A stretch of DNA of 64,000 bases from Deltaproteobacteria bacterium (GCA_017644045.1 JAEPMI010000009.1:476430-540429); one strand, 5' to 3'; counted from the stretch's first letter, positions 52,210 to 60,818 are shown. A program made the numbers and translations. The notes: a model not told the origin generated them from the sequence alone.

Positions 52210-52251
52210 TTCATTCTCCGTCTCGACGTCACCGGGCCCTGACCGGCTAGG
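52210..52251 (+). pseudogene. Right copy of the direct repeat: relic lipoprotein tail
   Basis: Read in the plus direction this encodes DFILRLDVTGP and a stop, matching the SFDLRLDVTAP end of the lipoprotein gene at 50330; about 38 of 44 aligned bases agree, continuing past the stop codon (GACCGGCTAGG against GACCCGGCCTAGG). It is not attached to any open gene and adjoins the methyltransferase stop codon. Confidence 0.7.
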
Positions 52252-52957
52252 CGCGGCGCTCGAAGATGGCGGTGCACTCGGGGACGCGGGCCCAGCCCTC
52301 TTCGCGAATGCGGTCGGCCATCGCGTCGCCGAAGAAGCCGCCGAGGACTTCGGCGGCGGTCTCGGCGTCGTCGAACTGGTAGTCGGTGCGAATCCACGTG
52401 CGGCGGAAGCCGTGGTGCTCCTCGAGGCGCGCGAAGTACTCGTCGAGCGCCTCGTGGGTGCGCGGGGTCTCGTGCCCGGTGCCCAGGGTCTCGATGATCA
52501 GGACCGGCCCGCTCGCGCGCACGACCCGCTGCATCTCCGCGATGGCGCGGTCCACTTCGTCTTCCCAGCCTTCCGGCATCCAGTGGCGGAAGTGGCCGAA
52601 GACCCAGCCGGCCACGGCGGCGTCCACGCTGTCGGTGTCGAGCGGCAGCTCGCGGGCGTCGGCTTCGTGGAGGGTGACGTTGGCGATGCCCTCGAGCGCC
52701 AGCCGCGCCTTGGCGACCGCCAACATCGGCGCCGCGCGCTCGACCAGGTGCACGTGCCGTACGCGCCCACCGAGCAAGCGCGCGATCCTTCCGGTGCCGG
52801 CGCCGACGTCCGCGATCACCGCGCCCTCGAGCTCGATCCGCTCGGCGAGCGCAACGGGCAGGGCGCCGTCCGCATCCTCTGCGCGGATGAGCACGTCGTA
52901 CTCCTCCGCTCGCTCGACATAGACCTTGGCCTGCTCGTCGCTGGGGTTCCGGCTCAT
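52247..52957 (-). CDS. Class I SAM-dependent methyltransferase
   Basis: A 236-residue soluble enzyme. The start is the ATG of MSRNPSDEQAKVYVERAEEY, preferred over an ATG 11 codons upstream. Motif I is VIADVGAGTGRIARLL, which binds S-adenosylmethionine. An acidic residue after the next strand (HLVERAAPML) and DARELPLDTDSVDAAVAGW fit the Rossmann-like methyltransferase fold. Later motifs include AEMQRVVRASGPVLIIETLG. The substrate is unknown. Confidence 0.88.
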   Translation of the reverse strand: MSRNPSDEQAKVYVERAEEYDVLIRAEDADGALPVALAERIELEGAVIADVGAGTGRIARLLGGRVRHVHLVERAAPMLAVAKARLALEGIANVTLHEADARELPLDTDSVDAAVAGWVFGHFRHWMPEGWEDEVDRAIAEMQRVVRASGPVLIIETLGTGHETPRTHEALDEYFARLEEHHGFRRTWIRTDYQFDDAETAAEVLGGFFGDAMADRIREEGWARVPECTAIFERRA

Positions 52958-53037
52958 GGGCAACACTGACAGGAGCGCCTCGAGTTTCAACCGGCGGGCC
53001 GCCTCCGCTGCTGCGGAAATTGGGCCATGATGGTGGA

Positions 53038-53136
53038 ATGTCGGTTCGCTGGTCGCTGTGCCCGGCTCTCACACTCGCGGCCTGCGGCGACGACGTGGCG
53101 CCGACGCTGGTGTATCGCGAAGGCCTCTGCCCCTGA
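53038..53136 (+). CDS. Mini-lipoprotein or truncated lipoprotein remnant
   Basis: A 32-codon frame: MSVRWSLCPALTLAACGDDV then APTLVYREGLCP. It has a clear short signal peptide and a lipobox (LAAC) followed by GDD, like the full-length lipoproteins in this window, but it stops 17 residues after the cysteine. It may be a genuine very small lipoprotein or the surviving front of a broken gene. It converges on the SDR gene with 3 bases between stops. Confidence 0.45.
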   Translation: MSVRWSLCPALTLAACGDDVAPTLVYREGLCP

Positions 53137-53139
53137 CCT

Positions 53140-53892
53140 TCAGGTCTTGGTGATCGAGTTGCCGCCGTCGACGAGCATGGCGGTGCCGGTCACGAAGCTC
53201 GACGCGGGGCCGATCAGGAAGAGCGCAGCGCGCGCGATCTCGTCGGGCTCGGCCATGCGCTTCAGCGCGTGAATGCTCGCGACCCACTCGTGGAACGACG
53301 CGTCGTCGCCGGCCATGCCGGTGCGGGTGCCGCCGGGCAAGAGCGCGTTGGCGCGGATGCCCTCGGCGCCGAGCTCCGCGGCGAGCGTCTTCACCAGCCC
53401 GTTCACGCCGGACTTGGCGGCGGCGTAGGCGCCCATCCCCGGGATGCCGGCGGTGTGTCCGACGAAGGAGGTGGTGAAGACCATCGAGCCACCACCGCGC
53501 TTTCGGAGGGCGGGGATCTGCGCGCGAGCGGCCCAGTAGGCGGCGCTCAGGTTGGTCGCGATGACCTCGTCCCAGGCGGCCTGGTCCGTGTCGGCCACGG
53601 GCGTGCCGGAGCCCACGGCGCCGGCGTTGTTGAAGGCACCGTCCAGTCCGCCGAAGCGCCCCTCGGCGCGCTCGACGAGCTCGCCGGCGTAGTCGGGATC
53701 GGTCACGTCGCCGGGGACGACCTCGGCTTCACCGCCTGCGCCGCGGACGTCGGCCGCGACCTTCTCGAGCGCTTCCTTGCGGCGCGCGCCGAGCACGACC
53801 TTGGCGCCTTCGCTCGCGAAGAGGCGGGCGGCGGCCGCGCCGATGCCGGAGCTGGCGCCGGTGATGAGGATGACCTTGTCTCGTAGCTGCAT
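53140..53892 (-). CDS. Short-chain dehydrogenase/reductase (SDR)
   Basis: A 250-residue cytosolic oxidoreductase of classical SDR type. ILITGASSGIGAAAARLF carries the GxxxGxG dinucleotide-binding motif, NNAGAV is the NAG motif, VFTTSFVGHTAGIPG holds the catalytic Ser, and GAYAAAKSGVNGL gives the Tyr-x3-Lys pair. An acidic or basic selector after strand 2 (GARRKEALEK) favours NADP. The ending MLVDGGNSITKT is typical. Substrate unknown. Length matches the family. Confidence 0.93.
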   Translation of the reverse strand: MQLRDKVILITGASSGIGAAAARLFASEGAKVVLGARRKEALEKVAADVRGAGGEAEVVPGDVTDPDYAGELVERAEGRFGGLDGAFNNAGAVGSGTPVADTDQAAWDEVIATNLSAAYWAARAQIPALRKRGGGSMVFTTSFVGHTAGIPGMGAYAAAKSGVNGLVKTLAAELGAEGIRANALLPGGTRTGMAGDDASFHEWVASIHALKRMAEPDEIARAALFLIGPASSFVTGTAMLVDGGNSITKT

Positions 53893-54013
53893 CGTTCGTC
53901 CTTCCGTGAGTGGAGAGCGAACGATGGGCAGCGACACGGGCCACACCCACCCGGATCGTGCGGCGTTCGGCCGAGAGGTGAAAAATCGACGGCCGGAGCG
54001 CGACATTGGGGTC

Positions 54014-55300
54014 GTGCGCTGTCTGCTCGCTCTCGCCACCCCCTTCCTCACCCTCTTGGGTGGCTGCTATCTCGCGCACGGGCTGGGTGACGACGACGCG
54101 ACCGGTGGACCCACCACTCGCGTCGACGCCGGTCCAACCCCTGTCGACCCGAGCACGTCGGAAGACCGAGGGCCCGACTCCCGACCCTCGGACTACGACG
54201 ACGCCGACGACTGGGAGGACCCGCCGGAGGGCGCTCGATGCTGCGAGCTGGACCCGCCGATCTTGGTCGCCGAGCGACCGATGGGATCCGTCGACCCGGC
54301 CTCGCTCGCGTTCAACGGGACCACCTGGGGCGTCTTCGTCCCAGCTTCGTTCCGCGAGCCAGCGGAGTTCATCGAGCTCGAGCGGCTCGGTTCGCCGACG
54401 GGACACCGCTTGCCACTCGGTACCGACACGGTCCACCGGATGCCGGCCCACTGGGTCGATGGTCGCTTCTTGGTCTCGTCTCGCTCGCTGCCGGGAACGC
54501 TGGACTCGAGTCGCAGAGACCGCAGCGGGCGAGCAGAGGGTCCCTGGCTCCCGACTCTGGAGCTCTCTGCGCCGACGCCCCATGGGCACGACGTCGGCTG
54601 GCTGACGCACGAAGCCCGAACGCTGGCGGTCGGCACGGACGAGCGAGGGCGCGCGGAGCTCGGCATCGTCGAGGCCGATGGGGAGCTCCGCCAGTACCGC
54701 ATCCGAACGAGAGGCGACGCAGCCTTCGCGCGGGTCGTGGGTCTTCGTAGCCGCGCGGCGCTCGCCGTCAGCGAGCTGAACAACCGCGTGACGATCCGCT
54801 CCGCCCAGGGCAGGGGGGGCATCTCCGACGCGGTCGTGCTGGCCAGAGGAGACGGCGAGCCTCAGCTCCACGGTGGCCTCGCGGTGGCGGCGCTCAGGGA
54901 CCTCGCCATCGTCGCCTATGAGCAGGCCGACGGGACGCACACGGCAGTGTACGACCCCTTCGACGAGCGCCTCGTCGATGGACCGCACGCGCTGGCGGGT
55001 GAGCCGACCCGGGGCCGCGTCCTCTTGGATCTGGGCGCGGACGACAAGCGCAACCTGATGGGGCTCTGTCGCATGATCGGTGGAAGGAACCCGGCCATCG
55101 TGCTCGACGTGCTCGACGCCAACGGCCGGCCGCTGAGTCCGCCGGTTCGCATCGCTGGCGCGGGCTCGGACCGACCGGTGAGCGAGGGCATGCTCGCCGG
55201 TGGGTGCTCCGTCGGCTCCGATTCCGACGGCTTCCTGGTCGCGTGGAACGTACTCCGGCAGGGGGTCTGGGTTCGGCGCGCCAGGCTTCGCACCGACTGA
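54014..55300 (+). CDS. Lipoprotein with propeller-like repeats
   Basis: A 428-residue protein whose best start is a GTG (VRCLLALATPFLTLLGGCYL, lipobox LGGC). An acidic linker follows (DDDATGGPTTRVDAGPTPVD), then a Cys pair (RCCELDPP) and beta-rich repeats (FNGTTWGVFVPASFREPAEF; WVDGRFLVSSRSLPG; GGLAVAALRDLAIVAYEQ). The tone of the repeats is that of the lipoprotein at 58036. No enzymatic motif is seen. It shares a promoter region with the divergent SDR gene. Confidence 0.68.
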   Translation: MRCLLALATPFLTLLGGCYLAHGLGDDDATGGPTTRVDAGPTPVDPSTSEDRGPDSRPSDYDDADDWEDPPEGARCCELDPPILVAERPMGSVDPASLAFNGTTWGVFVPASFREPAEFIELERLGSPTGHRLPLGTDTVHRMPAHWVDGRFLVSSRSLPGTLDSSRRDRSGRAEGPWLPTLELSAPTPHGHDVGWLTHEARTLAVGTDERGRAELGIVEADGELRQYRIRTRGDAAFARVVGLRSRAALAVSELNNRVTIRSAQGRGGISDAVVLARGDGEPQLHGGLAVAALRDLAIVAYEQADGTHTAVYDPFDERLVDGPHALAGEPTRGRVLLDLGADDKRNLMGLCRMIGGRNPAIVLDVLDANGRPLSPPVRIAGAGSDRPVSEGMLAGGCSVGSDSDGFLVAWNVLRQGVWVRRARLRTD

Positions 55301-55306
55301 ACGCGA

Positions 55307-56917
55307 TCAGTCGAGCGGTCGACCGTCGAGCACGGCCTCGATGCGCTCGCGTACGTCGTCGTCGGGCTCGGCGTCGCGGGCGGCTTCGAGCGCGGGCTCG
55401 GCTTCCTCGGGCCAGTCGGCGCGGGACCAGGCGGCGAGCGCACGCAGGGCCATGTTGCGGTTGCGGATGACCGGGCTCCGAAGAGACGCGGCCAGCAGCG
55501 GCCAGCCCTTGCCGGGGTGCTCATCGAGGTGCTGGGCGACCACGTCGAGGCATTGATGGGCCGCGTAGCCGGGGCCGAGGCCGAGCTCGTCGGCGGGCCC
55601 GCTGGCGATGGTGTCGAGCGGCAGGGTCTCCGCGATCGCGATGGCGCGGTCCACTCGCTCGGACGAGCTGAGCTGGCGCATCAGCATGAACCACGCGCCG
55701 TGGTCGACCGGGTCGCGCTCGAGTCGCGCGGCGGTTCGTTCGAAGGTGTCGAGCTCGAGCAGCTGCGCGAGGTGCTCGCCCTTCCAGCGGTCGGTCTGGT
55801 CGGCGGAGTCGAGCGCGTCTTCGACGGCGGCTTCCCACTCGGGGTGGGCGAGGACCGCGGCCGCGACCTTGCCGAGCCCTTCGCGGTGCGCGGGGGTCCA
55901 GCCGATCGCCTCGAGGGGGCGCCAGTCGCGGTCGCTCGCGACGAAGCGCGCGAGGCTGGCCACGCCGCCGACGGTGTCGAGATCGAAGAGGCCGGCTTCG
56001 GCGCGCGCGGCGACGTGGTCGAGGAAGCGCTCGGCGGCGACGGCGCCGTCGTCGTAGTGGCGGATGTCCGCGGCCGGGCCGCCGTTGATGAGCGCCTCGA
56101 GGAGACCGGCGGCCCCCGCGAGCAGCGCGTCGTCGATCTCGCCGTCGAGCGCCTGCGCGAGGCGACCATCGGTCGCGCACTGATGCGCGAGGTACTCGTT
56201 CATCACCGAGTTGCGGAAGCCCTCGCGGAGCATCCAACGCTGGATGGCCGGGTCGCTGGTGCCGGCGAGCCGCTCGACGGACTGGATCCGGCCCCAGCCA
56301 CGCGTGCGCTGGGCGAGTGCCCACAGATCGCGCTCACTGAAGTCGGGCCGGTTCAGGATGGCGACGATGGCGAAGAGCGTGAGCTCCTCGCACGCCCCGA
56401 GCGTCAGGAGCACGTCGCGATCGTCGGGCCCTTCGACCATGCCGAGCAGCGCGGCGCCGAGCTTCACCATCTCGCGCTCGGCGGCGTGGGTGGCGAGGAA
56501 CGCGCCGAGGTCGTGGAGGCGATCGGCGTCCAGATCCGCGGTGCCGGAGATCGCCGCGGCCAGCTCGTCCACGCAGTCGAGAATCGCCCCTTCGCCGACC
56601 CGCTCGTGCAGCTCCTTCAGTCCGCCGTCGCTCGCCTTCCGGGTCAGGTTCACGATGGCCTCGGCGATGCTCGCGGCGCGCTCGCTTCCATCGCTCTGCC
56701 CGACGTGGTGCGACATCACTCCGTCGAGCGCGCCCGGCGCCCAGCGAATGCCACCCGTGGGCTCGGGGGTGTCGGGCAGCTCGAAGTCCTCCGGGAGCGA
56801 CCCATCGGGCAATGCGGCGGCGCGCAGTGCGGTGTAGATCGCGGGCCGGTCACCCCAGGGTGTGCGCAGGTCCTCGAAGCGCTTCCCGCGACCCAGGAGT
56901 CGGTCGAAGAAGCTCAT
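55307..56917 (-). CDS. Large alpha-helical repeat protein
   Basis: A 536-residue, probably cytosolic protein with no signal peptide. It starts MSFFDRLLGRGKRFEDLRTP. Almost the whole sequence is short amphipathic helices rich in Ala, Leu, Asp and Glu (ELTLFAIVAILNRPDFSERD; EAAVEDALDSADQTDRWKGE; VIRNRNMALRALAAWSRADW), with the last 100 residues most like HEAT-type repeats. Such proteins act as scaffolds. No specific family is recognised. Confidence 0.75.
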   Translation of the reverse strand: MSFFDRLLGRGKRFEDLRTPWGDRPAIYTALRAAALPDGSLPEDFELPDTPEPTGGIRWAPGALDGVMSHHVGQSDGSERAASIAEAIVNLTRKASDGGLKELHERVGEGAILDCVDELAAAISGTADLDADRLHDLGAFLATHAAEREMVKLGAALLGMVEGPDDRDVLLTLGACEELTLFAIVAILNRPDFSERDLWALAQRTRGWGRIQSVERLAGTSDPAIQRWMLREGFRNSVMNEYLAHQCATDGRLAQALDGEIDDALLAGAAGLLEALINGGPAADIRHYDDGAVAAERFLDHVAARAEAGLFDLDTVGGVASLARFVASDRDWRPLEAIGWTPAHREGLGKVAAAVLAHPEWEAAVEDALDSADQTDRWKGEHLAQLLELDTFERTAARLERDPVDHGAWFMLMRQLSSSERVDRAIAIAETLPLDTIASGPADELGLGPGYAAHQCLDVVAQHLDEHPGKGWPLLAASLRSPVIRNRNMALRALAAWSRADWPEEAEPALEAARDAEPDDDVRERIEAVLDGRPLD

Positions 56918-57009
56918 GAAGCAAGGAGCCTCGGGTCAGTGAACATGCGGGCGAAACTAGCACTCGGAAGAACGCTCGGCCTCCGAGGTGTTCGACGTAC
57001 GATCCGACC

Positions 57010-57423
57010 ATGATTCGAGGCATCAACCACGTGACTCTCTCGGTCTCCGACATCGATCGATCGTTCGCGTTCTACCGCGACGTCGTCGGGCTGCGACCGA
57101 TCGCGAGGTGGGCGCGCGGCGCGTACTTCCTGGCAGGCGACCAGTGGATCGCGCTCTCGCTCGATGCCGCGACGCGCATGGGTGCGCTGGCCGAGTACAG
57201 TCACCTGGCGTTCGACGTCTCGCCCGCCGACTTCGACTCCGCGGCCGCCGCGGTGCGCGACTCCGACGCGACGGTCTTCAAGGAGAACCGCTCGGAGGGC
57301 GCGTCGCTCTACTTCCTGGATCCCGATGGGCACAAACTCGAGCTCCACGCATCCACGCTGGAGGCACGACTGGCGGCCATGCAGGCAGAGCAGTGGGACG
57401 ACCTCGAGCTCTTCGAGCTCTGA
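57010..57423 (+). CDS. fosA: FosA-type glutathione transferase (VOC family), predicted fosfomycin resistance
   Basis: A 137-residue vicinal-oxygen-chelate protein. The opening MIRGINHVTLSVSDIDRSFA places His7 exactly as in FosA. His65 (EYSHLAFDV) and Glu111 (HKLELH) complete the Mn-binding triad. The loop KENRSEGASLYFLDPDGH supplies the Lys, Ser, Ser and Tyr that bind fosfomycin and the potassium ion. Length matches FosA (135-141 residues). It should add glutathione to fosfomycin and inactivate it, assuming the host makes glutathione or uses another thiol. Chromosomal fosA-like genes are common in environmental bacteria. No mobile element adjoins. Confidence 0.87.
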   Translation: MIRGINHVTLSVSDIDRSFAFYRDVVGLRPIARWARGAYFLAGDQWIALSLDAATRMGALAEYSHLAFDVSPADFDSAAAAVRDSDATVFKENRSEGASLYFLDPDGHKLELHASTLEARLAAMQAEQWDDLELFEL

Positions 57424-57445
57424 GCTCGTGGAGTAGACTGAGCAC

Positions 57446-57994
57446 ATGTACGCGGGGCACCTCGACTTCTCGCACCGGCTCCTGTGGACGGTGGACGACG
57501 CGATGCCGGCCGACGAGTGCGCGAGCTACGTGGCGCGCATGAAGGACGGCGAGGTCGCGCCCATCGTCGGCAAGCACGGTCCGGAGGTGGACCTCGAGGT
57601 GCGCAACAACACGCGGGTGATGTGGGACGACGAGGCCGAGGCGAACGGCCTGCTCGACCGCGTGCGCGCGTCGGTGCCCGCGACCTTCCAGGAGCAGTCG
57701 CTCGCGGGTGCCAACCCCCGGCTGCGGCTCTACCGCTACGACCCGGGCGAGAAGCACGGGGTGCACTGGGACACCGAGGTCGAGCTACCGGGCGGCGTTC
57801 GCAGCCGGCTGACGCTCGTCTTCTATCTCAACGACGACTTCGAGGGCGGCGCGACCGACTTCCCCGAGCTCGGCGAGCGAATCGTGCCCGGCACCGGCCG
57901 CGCGCTGATCTTTCAACATCGCGTGCTCCACTCGGCGATGCCGGTGACCCGCGGGACCAAGTTCGTGCTGCGCACCGACATCCTCTACCGCTGA
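57446..57994 (+). CDS. 2OG-Fe(II) oxygenase (prolyl 4-hydroxylase-like)
   Basis: A 182-residue protein with a double-stranded beta-helix core. KHGVHWDTEVELPG gives the HxD pair (His107, Asp109), FQHRVLHSAMPV gives the distal His162, and KFVLRTDILY gives the 2-oxoglutarate-binding Arg176. NDDFEGGATDFPELG is the usual loop of the P4Hc superfamily. It would hydroxylate a protein or small-molecule substrate using oxygen and 2-oxoglutarate. It follows the fosA-like gene by 22 bases in the same direction and may be co-transcribed. Confidence 0.9.
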   Translation: MYAGHLDFSHRLLWTVDDAMPADECASYVARMKDGEVAPIVGKHGPEVDLEVRNNTRVMWDDEAEANGLLDRVRASVPATFQEQSLAGANPRLRLYRYDPGEKHGVHWDTEVELPGGVRSRLTLVFYLNDDFEGGATDFPELGERIVPGTGRALIFQHRVLHSAMPVTRGTKFVLRTDILYR

Positions 57995-58035
57995 GCGATC
58001 CGCGCTGGCCCGCTTCGTGAAATGCGGAGCCCTTC

Positions 58036-59469
58036 ATGCAGCAGCGGAAGGGCGTGGACGTGGAACGAGCGGAGAAAGACTGGCGAATCGTCGCACTCCT
58101 CGGGGTGTGCACCTTCGTCACGGCGTGCAGCCAGAGTTACACCGTGGCTCCCAGCGGCGACGGCGGGCCTGGCGCGAGCCGAGACGCGGGGCCTTCCGTA
58201 CGGGACGCGAATGCGCGCTCGCGCGACGCGGGTCCAGCGCGTGACACCGGCCCGTCGATCGCCGACGGCGGCGACCCCCTGACGAGCTGCGGTGGCGCGT
58301 GGAGCGGGGAACGAGTGGTCGGCGAGGGGAGCTTGCCGACGGTCGCGATGCTGCCCGAAGGGCTGGCCTTCGTGGCGTACGTCGACGCCATGGACCGTGT
58401 GATGCTCGCGTCGAGCGTTCCCCACGAGAGCTGGTTTGCTCCGACGGCTCTCGGTCAGGCGGAGAACGTGCTGCTCTCCGAGCCACGCATCATGGTCGAG
58501 CCTGAACGCGCGCTGGTCACCTGGCGAACCCCGGACGGCACGATCGGACTGAGCTTCGTCCGCGACGGCATGGCGATCGGACCGCGACGGTTCCCCGCGG
58601 GCATCATGCCGCGCATCGCGTCGCACACGGGTGGCGGTACCCTGGTGTGGCGGCAAGCGGGAGGCGGAGAACCCACGGGCGTGGGCTACGCCGACATCAC
58701 GGGCGGCACCACGCCGCCGATGTTGGTGCCCGGCACGGAGGGCCGCAGCACCGAGTCGGTGGCGATCGCCTCCTCGGGGCGACGGCGCGCGCTGGCGTGG
58801 CTCGAAGATCGCTCGAACGTTCGCGCGAGTGTCGACCTCGGCGGTGGCTGGTCCGCGCCGGTGACACTGGGAGAGACCTCGGCGGGTTTCGCCGGACGAC
58901 CCGACCTCGCCATGAATGAGGCCGGAGAGATCCTGGTGGTCTGGGCGGACGGCGGGAGCGTGCAGCAGGCGCGCTTCGACCCCGTGTCCGGCTGGAGCGG
59001 CGTGGACCCGGTCGACCCGGGGTCGGACGGCTTCGCGTTCCTGCCGCACGTGGTGCTCACGGACTCGGGCTGGGCCCACGTGGTGTGGGAGCGCTTCTCC
59101 GACGCCGGCACCGAGCTCCGCGCGAACCGTCGCAACCCGGACGATCTGTGGCACGAACCGATCACGGTCTCGGCGAGCGCGGGCGACGGCATGGTCGACA
59201 AGATCGCGCTCACCCTCGGACGGGCAGACACGGCGCACGTCGTCTTCCTGCGGCCCGAAGGCGACCGGCCGGGTCAGGTGGTCGCGAGCTGCGTTCACCC
59301 TGGCGTCGACTGGTCGCCAGCGGTGCGGCTCGACTCCGGCGGTGATCTCGTGAGTCCACGGACCTCGGTCGGTGGCACGCCCTTCCTCGCGGCGAGCGAG
59401 AGCGGGCGAGTGGTCGCGGTCTGGCCCCAGGGAGGTGAGGTCCGCAGCAACGAGTGGAACGCGGAGTGA
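58036..59469 (+). CDS. Lipoprotein with beta-propeller repeats
   Basis: A 477-residue lipoprotein. GGAG six bases upstream supports the ATG (MQQRKGVDVERAEKDW). The signal ends LLGVCTFVTACSQ, lipobox VTAC, followed by an Asp/Arg/Ala-rich linker (RDAGPSVRDANARSRDAGPA). The body has at least six blade-like repeats of the BNR/sialidase-like style (WFAPTALGQAENVLLSEPRI; GGWSAPVTLGETSAGFAGRP; GWAHVVWERFSDAGTELR). No sialidase Asp-box is clear. It is probably surface exposed. Confidence 0.72.
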   Translation: MQQRKGVDVERAEKDWRIVALLGVCTFVTACSQSYTVAPSGDGGPGASRDAGPSVRDANARSRDAGPARDTGPSIADGGDPLTSCGGAWSGERVVGEGSLPTVAMLPEGLAFVAYVDAMDRVMLASSVPHESWFAPTALGQAENVLLSEPRIMVEPERALVTWRTPDGTIGLSFVRDGMAIGPRRFPAGIMPRIASHTGGGTLVWRQAGGGEPTGVGYADITGGTTPPMLVPGTEGRSTESVAIASSGRRRALAWLEDRSNVRASVDLGGGWSAPVTLGETSAGFAGRPDLAMNEAGEILVVWADGGSVQQARFDPVSGWSGVDPVDPGSDGFAFLPHVVLTDSGWAHVVWERFSDAGTELRANRRNPDDLWHEPITVSASAGDGMVDKIALTLGRADTAHVVFLRPEGDRPGQVVASCVHPGVDWSPAVRLDSGGDLVSPRTSVGGTPFLAASESGRVVAVWPQGGEVRSNEWNAE

Positions 59470-59574
59470 CCCTCGGACGCTGACGACGTCGGTTCGGCCC
59501 GCGTAACCATCGGTCGAGACCCTCATAGGGACGCCATGCCCTTGAATGGTTGCTCGCGTGCACCCAGATGGGGG

Positions 59575-60135
59575 ATGATCGAGATGGTGGGGAACGACGA
59601 TGCCGAGCTGGTCGCCTCAGCGGCCCGCGGCAACCGGGACGCGCTCGCCGAGCTCTACGATCGGCATGGGGGCCCGATGCTGGGGCTCGGGCTTCGGATT
59701 CTCGGGGACCGTGGCGAGGCCGAAGAGCTACTCCACGACGTCTTCCTGGAGGCCTGGAAGCGCGCGGGTGACTACGACCCGAGCCGAGGCTCCGTCCGTG
59801 CGTGGCTGATGCTGCGGATGCGATCGCGGTGCCTGGACCGGGTGAAGTCGGCGGCCCGGAGCCGGACCTCGCCGGTCGGCGAGAAGGTCGAACGCGCGGC
59901 CGGAAGCGCCCCGGCGACCGCGGGAGACGAGGCAGACGCGCAGCGGGTGCACGGTGCCCTCGCCGAGCTGCCGGACGACCAACGCCGGGTCCTGGAGCTG
60001 GGCTACTTTGACGGTCTCAGCTGCTCGGAGATGGCCGAGCAGCTCGGGGTGCCCATCGGCACGGTCAAATCCAGGCTCCACGCGGCGTTGAAGAAGCTCC
60101 GAGCGGCCTTTCGAGTGGACGAGGCGATCTCGTGA
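59575..60135 (+). CDS. ECF-type sigma factor paired with ChrR-like anti-sigma
   Basis: A 186-residue sigma factor. The ATG at 59575 gives MIEMVGNDDAELVASAARGN; another ATG is three codons on. Region 2 includes RDALAELYDRHGGPMLGLGL and EAEELLHDVFLEAWKRAGDY; region 4 has LPDDQRRVLELGYFDGLSCS and EMAEQLGVPIGTVKSRLHAA, the sigma-70 helix-turn-helix. The gene is followed 70 bases later by a ChrR-like cupin protein, the usual anti-sigma partner. Two nearby promoters of identical layout (60138 and 60819) are its likely targets. Confidence 0.93.
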   Translation: MIEMVGNDDAELVASAARGNRDALAELYDRHGGPMLGLGLRILGDRGEAEELLHDVFLEAWKRAGDYDPSRGSVRAWLMLRMRSRCLDRVKSAARSRTSPVGEKVERAAGSAPATAGDEADAQRVHGALAELPDDQRRVLELGYFDGLSCSEMAEQLGVPIGTVKSRLHAALKKLRAAFRVDEAIS

Positions 60136-60137
60136 TC

Positions 60138-60164
60138 GAACCGATCGCGCGGCTGGTTCGTATG
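60138..60164 (+). promoter_or_regulatory. Predicted ECF promoter for the anti-sigma gene
   Basis: GAACC (60138-60142), a 16-base spacer, then CGTATG (60159-60164). This has the GAAC / CGT layout of ECF promoters and is the same layout as the site at 60819. It sits right after the sigma gene stop and 42 bases before the anti-sigma GTG. Confidence 0.7.
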
Positions 60165-60205
60165 CATTACGGTATTTGGGATCTTTTCTCCCGACCGGAG
60201 GCGCA

Positions 60206-60787
60206 GTGAGCCACTGGGAAGACGAGCTCGAGGATCGGTTTTTGGCCGAATTGGAGTCCGCGGCAGACGCGGAGGCCCTCGCTCGTCTGGCCAGGGAAGG
60301 GGCCGCGCCCAAGGGTCTGCGGGCCAAGCTGCTGGCGAACGCCACCCTGGAAGGGCGCTTCGACCACCACGCCGCCCATGTCGCCGCGTTGCTCAACGTC
60401 GACGAGGCGCGCGCGCGGACGCTGCTCGACGGGATCGGCCTCGACGAGTCCTGGGAGGCGAGCCCGCTGCCCAAGATCGACCTCTTCCACATCGAAGGGG
60501 GTCCGGGCACCGAGGACGCGATCACCGGCTTCGTGCGGATCGCGGCGGGCGCCGGCTTTCCGCCACACGAGCACCTCGGTGAAGAGGCCGTACTGATCTT
60601 GCAGGGCTCGGTGCAGGACTCGGTGAGCGGCGTGATCCATCGACCCGGCGACATCGCGAAGATGCCGGTCGGAACGGCGCACGCGCTCATCGCGCGACCG
60701 GGACCGGACCTCGTCTATCTGAGCGTCGTCCAGAACGGCGTGAAGATCGGCGACCGCGTCTTCGGGCCCGACGACGCCGACCTCTGA
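60206..60787 (+). CDS. ChrR-like cupin anti-sigma factor
   Basis: A 193-residue protein starting at GTG with GGAGG five bases upstream. The N-terminal half is helical (EDELEDRFLAELESAADAEA), where ChrR has its sigma-binding zinc domain; the HxxxCxxC zinc motif of that domain is absent. The C-terminal half is a cupin barrel with GFPPHEHLGEEAVLILQGSV, GDIAKMPVGTAHAL and a closing VLYLS-like strand, able to bind a metal. In Rhodobacter, ChrR releases its sigma factor in response to singlet oxygen; the stimulus here is unknown and the missing zinc ligands suggest a different mechanism. Confidence 0.82.
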   Translation: MSHWEDELEDRFLAELESAADAEALARLAREGAAPKGLRAKLLANATLEGRFDHHAAHVAALLNVDEARARTLLDGIGLDESWEASPLPKIDLFHIEGGPGTEDAITGFVRIAAGAGFPPHEHLGEEAVLILQGSVQDSVSGVIHRPGDIAKMPVGTAHALIARPGPDLVYLSVVQNGVKIGDRVFGPDDADL

Positions 60788-60818
60788 GCCCACCGGGAAC
60801 TTTTTTTCGTCCTTCGTC

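Noticed and set aside
59504..59530. TAACC ... CATAGG as an ECF promoter for the sigma gene itself
   Set aside because: The elements and spacing do not match the two convincing sites at 60138 and 60819.
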